Of a stretch of DNA of 64,000 nt, positions 1 through 10,998 are shown in pieces. The stretch is from Chrysoperla carnea (lineage: Eukaryota; Arthropoda; Insecta; Neuroptera; Chrysopidae): NCBI RefSeq assembly GCF_905475395.1, contig NC_058338.1:13716935-13780934 (forward strand), written 5' to 3'. The first letter of the stretch is position 1. Every line of letters begins with the position of its first letter. Below the pieces are notes generated by a model. It did no database searches, was not told the DNA's origin, and saw nothing but the letters and a program-made list of their open reading frames with translations. The position numbers and the translations under genes were made by a program.

Positions 1-49
1 AGTTTTCAATTCATGTATACAGAATGTTTGGTAATTATTGGACCAAATT

Positions 50-290
50 GCACGGCTCTCGGGCTAGAGCAACCTTAGAGCAGGCGGAACAAAAACGATT
101 ACACATACGCGGAAGCCAAGGCTCGCATCAAAAAAGGCTCTACGTTCGAATGTACAGACTGATTGAGTTGAAGATTATTTTCGAATCACAATCTAAACAC
201 ATTTACAGAATCGATTTTTGAATCATCGCAATATTACATCAAACTTTGAATTGTTTCTTTCCTGACAAAATGAAAAATTTTTACGAAGAT
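50..290. repeat. Dispersed repeat of unknown class (second copy near 27650-27815)
   Basis: The stretch around CGAATGTACAGACTGA, through the segment containing ACATTTACAGAATCGATTTT, to the CAATATTACATCAAA part is matched by diverged sequence at about 27650-27815, in TRAP1 intron 9. Both copies sit beside a fragment of the same LINE, but on opposite sides of it. It is therefore a separate repeat and not part of the LINE. A short open frame across it encodes nothing I recognise. Confidence 0.5.
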
Positions 291-352
291 TATTGCGCTC
301 AACTTTTTGATCCACTCTTTTTAATTTTGCACGATGATATCTGTGACATTGG

Positions 353-878
353 TTAGGTGTGTGGCTGTCTTGGGGTGGGACACACTTAGACCATAGGATC
401 CGTTGTGATACCGAAAATGGGTTGGCCCATCCCCGGCTACTACCCCATGAACCATTTGTAGCTGTTTAAGAACAGCAGGGTAGCTTTGACGTCGACGGAC
501 TTTAGGTCGGAGATGTCGTCAAAAAGAGACTGGCTCAGGTAATTCCATCTCCTCGTGGCAAGAGCTGGGCAGTGACAGAGAAGATGAGACATTGTCTCCG
601 CCTCCTCACCACTGTGACAGCTCCTGCAGTAGTCGTGATAAATTTCCAGGCCCACGCGTTCAGCATGCCTGCCGCCCAACCAGTGTCCTGTAATAGCCGC
701 AACAACCTTGCGAACAGAGGCCCTTGGAAGTGATATAAGATCTTGGAAGTGTCTGGCAGCATTGTGTCATTTCTAGCAAGCTCGTCGTCTTCGGAATGTT
801 CCTGTGTCCCGGTACCCATACCAGGTTTGCATTAATTTGTTCCGCCAGCTCATTTATGGACGTACGGCAGTCCTATGC
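353..878 (-). mobile_element. 5'-truncated non-LTR retrotransposon (RNase H plus C-terminal Zn-finger part of ORF2)
   Basis: Read on the minus strand this is the 3' end of a LINE second ORF. An RNase H segment (VWVPGHRNI, then DELARN after a frame break) is followed by a C-terminal zinc-knuckle region with GRHAERVGLE, CRSCHSGEE and HLLCHCPAL. The order RNase H then CxxC...HxxCxC is seen in I/LOA/R1-like LINEs. The insertion is bounded by a perfect 15-bp direct repeat, TATCTGTGACATTGG, at 338-352 and 879-893. I read this as the target-site duplication. The element is therefore a dead, 5'-truncated insertion of about 526 bp. Its 3' tail carries TAACC-like repeats instead of poly(A). Related fragments lie at 27450-27640 and 62284-62545. 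Confidence 0.85.
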
Positions 879-1289
879 TATCTGTGACATTGGGTCGACA
901 AAGTTAAACTTTGGCAAAACGCATTGCTCAAACAGCCGAACTACTTTAAGATTCGGAATCTGAAAAATAATTTATAAAATATAGAATATTTTGCAAGAAA
1001 ATGCAATAAAACCAATTTTTATAAAATATATATCTAACTGTAAAAAATTGTTGTCGAAGCAGTTAAGAAATAAAAAATGTTAGGTAAACGATGTACATAC
1101 GAATGAATTTTCCTAGAACATAGTCCTATATAACATTTAACAATACAAGCGTGCTTTATTAACTCCATTATAATAATCGTCATTACAAACGCATACGAAG
1201 TTGTTTCGTTATCGAATCTATCGCTATACACAAGATATCATCATATCATTATAAATAAATATAACCGAGCATTCAATATGAATATTCCA

Positions 1290-1915
1290 GTGCTTTTAGC
1301 ATTTAACCTCTAAATAAATCTTGGGGATTTTACTGAAGGTTTTGGGAATATTTTTCAATTGGGAAATTTCTTCATAATTACATTGTTGGTTTGATTAAAT
1401 TGCCTCCTTATTAATATTCTTTTTTAGGTGTTAATTCGTTAAAATTAAATTAAGTATATTTAGACGCCATGTTTTTTTTTCTGTACATGCGCAAATAGTT
1501 GTCTTTGGCTGATATTATTTAGTTTATGCTTACATCCATAGAGGGCACCACTAAATTTTATTTAAACTCTAAATAGAGTATCTATTAACTCAATAAATTG
1601 TCGTTTTTATTGAAGAATTATGGGAATATTCTTCAATTGACAATTCATTGTTGAAAATTTACGAGCTTATTTATTTTATTATTTTCATAATAACACTGTT
1701 GGTTTGATTAAATTGCCTCCTTATTAATATATTCTTGTTTAATTGTTAACTCGTTAAAATTAAATTAAGTATATTATTAGACGCCATGTTTTTTTTCTAC
1801 TGCAGAAGCGCAGGATGATATTATTTTGTTCTTGATTACATTCATAGAGGATATCACTAAATTTTTTATTAAAACGCTAAATAGAGTACCTATCTCTTAA
1901 CTCAATAGGGCTTTT
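1290..1915. repeat. Tandem duplication, unit about 314 bp, two copies
   Basis: Two diverged copies lie head to tail. The shared core TTGGTTTGATTAAATTGCC starts at 1385 and again at 1699, a 314-bp offset. Both copies continue through TTAAATTAAGTATATT, AGACGCCATGTTTTTTTT, a CATAGAGG motif and CTAAATAGAGTA to TAACTCAATA. No coding capacity is visible. The flanks (about 900-1290 and 1915-2235) are AT-rich and show nothing recognisable. Confidence 0.8.
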
Positions 1916-2235
1916 CATTTTAAAATCACGATTCACATTTGTTTCGTACTAAATGATTTATAACCAATGTGATAAAATGAATAACAAATATCTTCTATCT
2001 TAGTCCTACTTATTGCTGTCAGTACGAAAAAATAAACTCTGCACTTGCGCTTATGACATGATGAAAAGGCCTATATGCCCCATTTCCACAGCTACTAAAA
2101 TCAGCATGCAAATAGCAGTTTGTAATATTTCAAAAACAAAAGTATTTAAATTTCGTTAAAACTACTTTTATGTCATTAAACTCCATTTTATGCTACCGGA
2201 TACATAATAAACACTTATTTTAAAAATTAATTATT

Positions 2236-2241
2236 TTTATT
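2236..2241 (-). terminator. Candidate poly(A) signal AATAAA of the CUE-like gene
   Basis: AATAAA on the minus strand starts about 30 bases after the stop codon at 2271. The position fits a compact gene with a short 3' UTR. Confidence 0.5.
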
Positions 2242-2270
2242 GAAATAATATTGTAAAAATTTTCAAATTT

Positions 2271-3302
2271 TCAAGACCAAGGACTTAAGTTTAAAATTTC
2301 AGACGCGGTAGTTTTATTTACGTTCTCCATATTAGAATTGTTTTCGCTAGATTTGCGATAATTTCTTGCATATATCAAACTATCGACAGTTAGTATAAAA
2401 TCATTTTTACATAAACCAAGTGCACCATGTAGAGTTGCTGGATGTAAATCAGGAAATAATAAACTTAATCTTATAAAATTGTGATACTGTGATGTTGTAC
2501 CATCATTGTTCATTGGTCCATCGGGAGTGGGTACATCACTTGTTTGAGTTTCAGTTGTTTTTGTTTGATCAGGAGTTCTCACCGTAAATTTTAATTTTGA
2601 TATTGAATCCTCTTTATTTTCTTCCGTATTGGAATTCTAGAAATAAAATCAATCCAATCTTCAACAACATGATTATGTACGAGGTTTAAATTATATAAGT
2701 GTAATAAAAAAATTCGATTCATGAATATGAAATTCAATTTCTATTCATTCGATTGAATCGAAAATTTCTTACTCATTAATCAGACTTTATAATAAGGAAA
2801 AATTTAATTTAAATAATACTGCAGGAAATGAAGCATTTGACCAAGAAATTGACTCCTTGTCTTTGATTTTTATGTGAGCCGGTGGAAAATGTTTATCTGA
2901 GTGTGCCCTACTTCCGGACATCACATTCTCTCTATTTTACAGTAAAAAAAAACTATTGGATTTCATACTTTGGACAATTCAAAGCATTTTTGATCTTTGA
3001 CATTTTTTACCTAGCTTCACCTTTTGGACAATTTTAAGTGTGTAGAATTCTCCAAAGTATAAAGTCATATATTTTTCACATCAAATTTTTGACCAAAACT
3101 ACAACATAATTTTTCGGCAAAAAAGTTTCCAAACCCTGAAAAGGTGGAAATACCTTAGGCGTTCGAAAATTTTACTATAAGTTTTAGATTTACTTTTTTT
3201 AAATATTTTAAAAAAATTACTTACTCGATTTCTCTTATAATAGTCAAGAAGAATTGCATTAAATTCCGCAATTTGTTTTTTATCTTCAGAAAACGTAGAC
3301 AT
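2271..3302 (-). CDS. Small CUE/UBA-like domain protein, 147 aa, two exons
   Basis: Exon 1 is 3225-3302 and exon 2 is 2271-2636. The 588-bp intron has a GTAAGT donor and a TTTATTTCTAG acceptor, phase 0. The ATG at 3302 has AAAA just before it; the open frame further upstream has only a TTG. The N-terminus (MSTFSEDKKQ...LLDYYKRNR) looks helical. A polar, Thr/Asn-rich linker follows. Residues about 88-125 contain LLFPDLHPATLHGALGLC and DSLIYAR. The Phe-Pro after a hydrophobic patch and the closing bulky-hydrophobic pair are the pattern of CUE/UBA-type three-helix ubiquitin-binding domains. The related DMA domain of Dmrt proteins has the same fold, but no DM zinc finger is present. I do not recognise the orthologue. 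Ubiquitin binding is inference from the motif. No neighbouring gene shares its promoter. Confidence 0.7.
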
Positions 3303-4640
3303 TTTTAGCACTTTTGACAAAAAAAACTAATTATGCATAATCGACATTACGTATAGTAAACAAAGTTTAAATGACAAGAACAATATTGTGATTCAAAGTA
3401 ATTTATTTTTTTTACAGTATAATCCTGCAATACAAAGTGTACCAACAAAGTTTGTGCTCCTTTACCTATAATAATGTATGTTATTTATAATAATAAATTC
3501 GCTAAGCATTTTATATTATAACTCTTTATTTCTTAGAAAAGTAATAATTAAAATGCTTCTATCTGTTTATGTTCATATAATGATAATATTTATAACATGA
3601 ATATACGAAATATATCAAGGTATTCTAAGTTTAGTCTGCCCGTCTTTGATCACGATAACTCAAAAACGAAAAGAGAAGCTGAAATTTTTATAACGTGCTC
3701 AGAATAAAAAAAGTGAGGTAATATTGAAAAAAATTCTTACAAATCCGCTGTCTTGAAATACTAAAAACCGATAAAATTTAATGGAATGGATTATAAATAA
3801 ATTGTATTTAATTTTATCGATTTCTAATTTCACGTTAATCAATTAATTAATCAATTTGATTCACTTATCCACCCCTACGCAATTTTTACAATTTGTTCAT
3901 CTGATTTTTCTATTTTTAATCAGTTTATGCAATGCACATTACAAGACTGGTGTACCATTTGCGTATAAAAACAAAATAAGTATGTTAGTAATTAATACAT
4001 TGCGTATAGATTTACTAATTTCTAAATCTCGAGGAACTTTTTCCAAATTAGTTTATAAATTATAAATATTTTCCGTGAAATTTTACGTTTTTTGTTCGTA
4101 ACGCTGTAAAATAAATGTATCATAAACGTTCTTAAACACGCTAACATCTGTGCGTATAGTTTTCAAATAATATACGCATTCAACTCTTTAATATGACTAC
4201 GTTAAAAAACAAAAAAGGTAATAAAACAAATAAAATTGATTTAGTTAAAAAAAAAAAGGTAATAAAATTTATTTATAACCAATGATACATAACGCTTGTA
4301 AGTTTTATCATGATCATTGCACACAAATTCTAGATAGAAGTTGAACAGTTATGGTTCCCTCATGGACAATCAACTGACGATATTGTATCTTATAACCCTA
4401 CATATATATAGCTAAGAAACAACAATTCACTTTGGCAATACGTTGGTGTTGGTGGCTAAATAGTTAATATTATTGTACTTCTAAATAACTTTTTTTATTA
4501 AGAAATAAGAAAATACCGGATGTTCTAGAAAAAATGGTACGCCTATAGCCTTATAACTATATAGCCAACTGGACTATAAACATTATACGCCAGGCTGACC
4601 TAAGCAAGTGTCGTCAAAAGCTATCTTGTCTTCATAATGA
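3303..4640. other. Intergenic, AT-rich; one fragment of dispersed repeat family A
   Basis: No gene is seen. A fragment of family A (full copies at 9641-10166 and elsewhere) lies at about 3596-3725 on the plus strand. It is recognised by ATCACGATAACTCAAAAACG and AGCTGAAATTTTTATAACG. The rest is simple AT-rich sequence. Confidence 0.5.
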
Positions 4641-4652
4641 TGTATATTGCAA

Positions 4653-4776
4653 AGGGTGACACATGTCACCACAGTTCTTCAACTGTAGTGGCATGTGTCA
4701 CCCTAGTCTTCTTTAGGAGTCTAGTATCTTCATACTAGACTCCTAAAACTACTCTAAAGGTAGCTTTCAGAGTAGT
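4653..4776. repeat. Cluster of three hairpins, two with identical CTTC loops
   Basis: Hairpin 1 pairs 4653-4676 with 4681-4704: a 24-bp stem with two mismatches that can wobble-pair in one orientation, around loop CTTC (4677-4680). Hairpin 2 pairs 4712-4727 with 4732-4747: a perfect 16-bp stem, again with loop CTTC (4728-4731). Hairpin 3 pairs ACTACTCT at 4748-4755 with AGAGTAGT at 4769-4776. They follow each other almost without spacing. No promoter, reading frame or known element explains them. Confidence 0.85.
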
Positions 4777-4779
4777 AAG

Positions 4780-6290
4780 TTAGTAATTAAAACTCTAAAA
4801 GCATACCTTTTTTAAATTCCATGTCATTTTTTTCTTCAATCGGTTTTCGTGGTTAATTGCATTTCTATTTTTTAATAATAATCATAATGGGGGGGTTTAA
4901 CCTCCGTTTTTATGACATACGCATTTTTATTAGAAAATAAATTGATGGTAAAAAAACGGGTTTGCCATTAGTTGCAAACTAATTTCCAAACAAACACTGA
5001 ATTTGTGTGAGCTGTGAGCCTTCCTTTAGAGATATTCCATTATGGTATGAAGCCCAGAGACGGATTACGAAAGTTTGCGCCTGTATGCAGTTTCAAAAAT
5101 TAGCAAATCGAGTTGGTTGTTCGGGATAGTTCTCCGGCTCGAGCTATCATTGTTAAAAAACATACATTTATCACGAAAGTACTTTTCTAAATCACCATAA
5201 TACATCGTTACTAACATACTAGCTCTATTTTCATCCACAAAGCATTCTCAAAGATTAAAATGAGAATCAAATATCGAACAAACAATATTTCAGGTATTCC
5301 CTGTACAAGAGGCAAATATTATTTGGATAATAACAATAAAAAAATTGTTCCGAATTGGCTATTTATTATTTATTTAAATATGAATTTATTCGTTTATTTG
5401 TATTTCTACTCACGAATATGTCATTTCAATATTTTTTGCTTGTTTTGAAAAATAAATAAAAGTGATTAACTGAAATTGCCCTACTTTAACCGATAATTTT
5501 AAGAAAAAAGTCGGTTCGTTAACTTAAAGGTACTTTAGAGGTTAGTAAACTTCTTAAAAGAGTTGCCTAAGGATTTAAAACTAAGTAAAATATGCATACT
5601 TATTTGAAATCGCGCGCTGACCACGATGCGGCGAACTGAAATTGGAATTATACTGGATATTTCCTTACCCTAACAAAAAACACTGCAAATGATTCCGCAC
5701 AAACTTCTGTCCCCATTTTGTATGTTCTTTTGAATGTTTTTTTTTTTTTTGTGAAACTTGTGAACAATTTTTCCAAAAGATTTCTACTTTCGAACAAAAC
5801 ATGGTATAAGCCCCTCATACTCTGCAAAAAATTTGATAATTTTCTTTTTTTGAGTTTTTTCCCTTTGAAAAATTTTTTTGGCTTCTTAAACGAATACATA
5901 AAATTTTTGTTATAAAACCAAATTTAGACTGGCCCGTTTTCAACCTCTTGGAACTTTCATATGGAGTTGGTATGGCATTAGAATTCAAAATATACTATTC
6001 GGAGCACCCCAAAAATTTGCAAACTTCAACAATTACTTTTAATATTTTCGTAAAAAATCTCTGGGAACAAAAGTTGGAAAAACCACCCCCTTTCACTTTC
6101 TTAATAAAATTAGATGAGGTTTGTATGAGATTAGGCACTATAGAAAAACACCTCAAATCTTCATACCGACTGACAACATTCTAACTTCATCTTGAGGTTT
6201 TACGCTCGGAGAATGATCGAGGTTCTACTGTAATTGTTTAAGTATTATAATTGCAACAGCGTGTACTAAAAAACTAAGTCGGGTACTAAT
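4780..6290. other. Intergenic, AT-rich; possible pogo-type terminus near 6214
   Basis: No gene is seen. The open frames here are short and of low complexity. ATCGAGGTTCTACTGTA near 6214-6230 resembles the outward-reading end of a pogo/Tigger-type MITE (compare 55426-55756). I could not find a matching left end. Confidence 0.35.
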
Positions 6291-6295
6291 CCATA

Positions 6296-6905
6296 CTTTT
6301 AATATTATAAATGCGAAAGTAAACTCTGTCTGTCTGTTACTCTTTCACGCCTAAACGGCTGAACGGATTTTGATGAAGTTTAGTAAGATAATAGATGATA
6401 ACCTAGAAATGGCCATAGGCTTTAAATAATCACGCCATCGTTCTTAGGGGGTAGGCAGTAGGCAGATAACTAAATTGAGTTAGTGATTTTTAGTCGTTTT
6501 TGTTGGGACTTTTGCTCTTTCACGTCTAAACGGCTGAACAGATTTTGATGAAATTTAGTAAGGTAATAGATGGTTACCTAAAAACGGATATAAGATCAAA
6601 ATGGTCACGTCATAGTACTTAGGGGGTAGGAAGTAGGCAGAAAACTGAATTGAGTTAGTGATTTTTTTATGGTTTTTGCTGGGAGTTTTGCTCTATCATG
6701 CCTAAACGGCTGAACGGATTTTGATGAAATTTAGTTAGGTGATAGATAGTAACCTAGAAAAGGATATGGGCTATTAATATTCATGCTATCGTACTTAAGG
6801 CGTAGGCAGTAGTGGGATAGTGGGACATTGTTGCAGGGGGACTTACAGCCGGGAGAAAACAAAAAAACTTATGAGGACGAAGTCGCGGGTAAAAGCTAGT
6901 CATAT
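6296..6905 (+). mobile_element. Non-autonomous element with three 175-bp tandem units
   Basis: Starts near TAATATTATAAATGCGAAAG and a CTGTCTGTCTGT run, and ends at CGCGGGTAAAAGCTAGT. This start/end style is seen in short non-coding elements common in insect genomes. The interior has three tandem units starting at 6341, 6516 and 6692, period 175-176 bp. Each opens with a TCTTTCACGCCTAAACGGCT-like block, followed by GAACGGATTTTGATGAA, and contains AGGGGGTAGG or a variant of it. No coding capacity. Confidence 0.7.
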
Positions 6906-7800
6906 ATAAAATATTGTAGTGGGAATACAGAATATACCAGGAGCTGCTGCCATCTGACATGGACTACAATACTGTGGTCCACCACAATATTGTGGTGAAT
7001 ATATCGATAAAGAAGAGAATATATAAATGTATTGATATAGTCTCTGCCTGTCTCTGTTTACAATAAAAACAATAGCATTAGTTTAAGAAAATAAATAGAG
7101 ATGGCAGTGCATGTTCCACTCAGTGGATTAGAGCGACTCAAGCAACATTTATTTCCAATAAGTAGATTTATTAGAATGTTCAAGTAGTAAATTGTCTACA
7201 TTTAACTTAAATTATGTCTACTTATTTGTTCGATCGTTGTTTATTTATTATTTACTAATCAATTATTTGTCATTAAGTTAGACCCCCATACTATTGATTT
7301 CCACTTTTTACTCCCTTAATTAATGTATTTTAAGGAATTATTGATTGTTCATTTATTATTAGCAATTGTTCGATTATACATATTTCACAGTATGTAATTA
7401 ATTATTTATTTTTTTCATTAATTCAATTGCAGACGCTTTCAATATTTTATTGTACGTGCGTGCGTTGTCTATATGTCATCACCAATGTTTAAATGATAAG
7501 CGCGGGTTTATTGATATCATTATGTAGATTTATATTTTAAAATTTATGTCTTATATTATATCACCTTTGTATCATATTCTCTCTAAGAAAGTATATATTG
7601 TGTTTTATAAAGGAGCGTTCCAAAATTAACGCAAGATGTTCGAATCAGACGTTAATCTTGGTATACCCTTTATTAATACTATTATTATTATATAAAAACT
7701 TATTTTATATAAAAACTATAATAAGAATAGAAGAATCTCTGTAATTTTGTTTTATGAAAATGTACTTTTTTTTTTTGCTATAAATAAATAAAAAACGTTA
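6906..7800. other. Intergenic, AT-rich; 18-bp perfect palindrome
   Basis: No gene is seen. CACCACAATATTGTGGTG at 6980-6997 is a perfect palindrome, lying just after an imperfect match to itself. The remainder is low-complexity AT-rich DNA. Confidence 0.4.
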
Positions 7801-7847
7801 TATATTTTAAATGTTTTGTTTTTTAAATTTTCTACTCTATTTTTTCT

Positions 7848-8163
7848 TTCAGAACAAACTTATCAATTAATTTATTATTTAGTAAAGGTAAGTATTAACT
7901 TATATGATTATAAATTATTTGATTGTACATAATCCGAGTAGCTGAGTGGTTACAGCACTTGACTATGAAACCAAGGTATGATAGTTCGTATCCTGGTAGA
8001 GATAAAATTTTATTTTTATATTAAATGAATTTTTCCTGATGTTAACAATTTTCCACTCTTTTTATAGTTTTATTTATTAATTTAACCCCACCCTCTTGTT
8101 ATAAATAACGTCAGTTATACATATGTCATAAATCACTATTCTGTCAGGGGGTGGGAATTTAAA
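7848..8163 (+). repeat. Composite repeat module, copy 1: pseudo-exon, tRNA-like box pair, CCACCC hairpin
   Basis: Three blocks in fixed order. First, TTCTTTCAG, then about 35 bases, then AAAG|GTAAGTATT, which looks like an exon framed by acceptor and donor. Second, at about 7935-8003, a tRNA-like stretch with an A-box-like TAGCTGAGTGGTTACAGCA and a B-box-like ATAGTTCGTATCC. Third, at 8083-8163, AACCCCACCCTC pairing with AGGGGGTGGG around a segment containing CATATGTCATAAATCACT. The tRNA-like part cannot form a clean cloverleaf, so I call it SINE-like and not a tRNA gene. Confidence 0.6.
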
Positions 8164-8489
8164 TTATCATAAATCATTCACTCTTTAAAAACATGTCATG
8201 CAGGTTCTGTTTAATATTCCTGAAATCAATTTAAAGGATAAAAGATAAAGGTAGGTATAATATTGAATATTAATCAGAAATATTGATAAAAATTATATTT
8301 TATTATATACATTTTATACATATTTCACCTAAAATAAAAAAGAATGCATGTATAATAATGATTATTTTAAACAATATAAAATCAATTTTCGGGATAACAA
8401 CTTTTGTCATTTTTTCTAAATTAATAAAAATTAATATAAATAAATTAAAATCGTTATATATTTTAAAATTTGTTTGATTTTTATCTATC

Positions 8490-8790
8490 CCATTTTTCCT
8501 TTCAGAACAAAATTATTAATTAATTAATTATTTAGTAAAGGTAAGTATTAAGTTAATTGTATCATCCTATATAGAGCGGGTAGCTGTGTGAGTATAGCAG
8601 TGGCTTGTGAAACGAAGGTACGATGGTTCGTACCTATGTGGGGATAACATTTTTACTTTTAGATAAAATGCATTTTTCTTGATGTTAAAAATTTTCCACT
8701 CTTTTATAGTTTAAATTATTTATTTAACCCCACCCTCTTGTTATAAATAACGTCAATTATACATATGTCATAAATCACTATTTTGCCACT
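8490..8790 (+). repeat. Composite repeat module, copy 2
   Basis: Same order as at 7848: TTTCCTTTCAG ... TAAAG|GTAAGTATT, then a tRNA-like block at about 8577-8640 (GGTAGCTGTGTGAGTATAGC; GATGGTTCGTACC), then the CCCCACCCTC / CATATGTCATAAATCACT part. This copy lacks the right arm of the last hairpin. Partial copies of the pseudo-exon block lie at 10340-10395. A copy on the minus strand (pseudo-exon donor plus tRNA-like block) lies at 11835-11975. Confidence 0.6.
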
Positions 8791-8799
8791 CTTTAAAAT

Positions 8800-9100
8800 C
8801 ATATTCTCCTATTACAAAATGTTAAAAAATTTGTATAAAATATTTTTTTATGCTAAAATTTGAAACTTTTTAATAGGAGAACATGTCCTATAGCTAACCT
8901 CCCTCATATTCTCGTATTACAAAATGTTAAAAAAATTTGTATAAAATAGCTTGTTATGTTAAAATTTGAAACGTTTTAATAGGAGAGCATGTCATATAGT
9001 TAATCTCACTCATATTCTCCTATTACAAAATATTAAAATTCTAAAATCAAAAAGTCGCTTGTTAAGACTAAAATTTGAAATTTTGTAATAGGAGAATATG
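8800..9100. repeat. Three tandem foldback units of 86-90 bp
   Basis: Units at 8800-8885, 8905-8991 and 9011-9100. Each opens with CATATTCTCCTATTACAAAA or a close variant and closes with its reverse complement (TTTTAATAGGAGAACATG-like), so each folds on itself. The roughly 20-base spacers are also similar to one another, which makes a true tandem array with a period of 105-106 bp. A fourth left end starts at 9136. Confidence 0.8.
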
Positions 9101-9640
9101 TTATATATTTTATCCCATTTTTTTTATACATAAAACATATTCGCCTATTACAAAATATTAAAAAAATTCTTATTTTGCTTGAGCTCCGCGATCTTAGCAC
9201 CTCATGTGCGGAATTTCGATTGACCAATTATACCATCTGAAAGGTCAGAAATTGGTCATAAAAGGTCAGTTGGTCTCATTAATTGGTCAGCATCAGAAAA
9301 TTTTTTATTAAAGATTAAAGTTTTTCAAGGTCAATTAATAAGTTTAGCACCTCATTCGCAGAAAAAATAAAAAACTCCACCTATGCGCGATCGGGAAGCA
9401 TTCGCTGATAATTGGTCAGCTAATATAAATAATTGGTCAGTTTAATTTAATATTAAAAAAAATTAAAAAAGTTGTCTCTGTCGTAACGCGCATGCTTTGA
9501 GTCGGATGGTTTATCAGGGCAGTGAGTACTTACGCACAGCTCTTCACTATAAACCAGACAGAGTAGGGGAAATATTTTTTTTATAATTTTTTACTTTTAA
9601 AAAAATGAATTTTTCCTTTTATTTAAATTTTTCACTCTTT

Positions 9641-10166
9641 TTATACCATGTATATATGAAATATACATAGTATATTAAGTTTAGTCCCAAGTTTGTAACG
9701 CTTAAAAATAATGATGTTAGTATAAAAATTTTGTCATAGGTGTTCGTAAAATCACCTAATTAGTCCATTTCCGGTTGTCCGTCCGTCCATCCGTCCGTCT
9801 GTGGACACGATAACTCAAAAACGAAAAAAGATATCGAGCTGAAATTTTTACAGCGTACTCAGGACGTAAAAAGTGAGGTCAAGTTCGTAAATGAGCATCA
9901 TAGGTGAATTGGGTCTTGGGTCCGTAGGACCCATCTTGTAAACCGTTAGAGATAGAACAAAAGTTTAAATGTAAAATTTTTTTTCATAAACATCACTGTT
10001 TACTCGTGAGGGCGCCAATTAGGCGGAAATTTTATAATAGGTACTATACTTGATTATCAGTTATGTATGTGTCACATGTTTGTATGTGTAATGTGATAAA
10101 TAAATCAACACTGACTATGCATGGTATTTCAACAATTAACTCAGTCAATTGTTTGTTTTCACTTGT
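9641..10166 (+). mobile_element. Dispersed repeat family A, near-complete copy
   Basis: About 530 bp, starting TTATACCATGTATATATGAA and ending TTGTTTGTTTTCACTTGT. Marker segments are CATTTCCGGTTGTCC, GATAACTCAAAAACG, ACCCATCTTGTAAACCGTTA and CATCACTGTTTACTCGTGAG. It is non-coding. Other copies: 29820-30343 (-), 42985-43250 (+, 5' truncated), 54371-54932 (+), 58134-58611 (+), 59500-59830 (+), 59832-60370 (-), 60970-61525 (-). Fragments lie at 3596-3725, 59380-59425, 60390-60428 and 62545-62615. No transposase and no clear target-site duplication were seen. Confidence 0.85.
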
Positions 10167-10844
10167 ATTATATATATTTGTACATATGTCACCTATAAAA
10201 AATTTGAATGAATAATAATAATGGTTATTTTATATAGTAAAAAATCAATTTTCGGGATAACGTTTTCAAATTAATATAAATAAATAAATATCGTTATATA
10301 TTTTAAATTTTGTTTTATTTTATTCTATCCCATTTTTCCTTTCAGAACAAAATTATTAATTAACTAATTAATTTTTTTTTAGTAAAGGTACAAACAAATT
10401 CTTATAAAATATAGGTGAGATAAAGAAGTTGGATTGTAAATACGTAATATTCTTTTTGGATTTTCATTTTATTTTTGTGTGGTATTTGGTTTGTAAAAAA
10501 AAAGTTGATGCAAAAAAATTTTTTTAAGATGAAATTAATTATATGGAATTATGTGCAAGTAATTCGTAAATAGTTTTTATGTATTTTGATTTCATTTAAA
10601 TAAAGTTGAAAACTCAGACCCTGTTTTTATTTTATTTTTCCCCATCTCTCTGTAGCTATACAATATTATTTCAGTTAAAAATAGGTAAGTATTTCGAACT
10701 TCACGATAGGTAAGTATTTCAAACTTCGTTTGCCATTTTTTTTGGTAATAATACTACTCAAAATTTTCCGAAAATGAGTTTTACTTTTTGTTATAATTTA
10801 AGAAAGTCGAAAATATTAATATAATTATTTATTAATAGGAATAA

Positions 10845-10915
10845 CAGAGCCCTAATGGTATAATGGTTAGCGTATCTGACTTCGAATAAATAGTACCTTG
10901 GTTCGAAACTAGGTG
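10845..10915 (+). other. tRNA-like sequence, probably a degenerate tRNA or SINE head
   Basis: TGGTATAATGGTTAGCGTAT resembles an A box and D arm, CTGACTTCGAA resembles an anticodon arm, and TTGGTTCGAAAC matches a B box/T loop. The acceptor ends do not pair well, and the region is surrounded by repeats. I take it as a tRNA-derived repeat, not a functional gene. Confidence 0.45.
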
Positions 10916-10998
10916 AAGACATATATTAAAAAAAAGTTCATTAAATCTTTTAAGCAAAATCTGATTTTTATTTTCATTTTTTTTCAAATTTCCACCAC

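Noticed and set aside
4653-4704. microRNA precursor
   Set aside because: The 4-base loop and 24-bp stem are too short for a usual animal precursor, and no flanking lower stem is seen.
7935-8003. Functional tRNA gene
   Set aside because: The A- and B-box-like words are present, but the acceptor and anticodon arms do not pair, and related copies lie in a repeat nest. A tRNA-derived repeat fits better.
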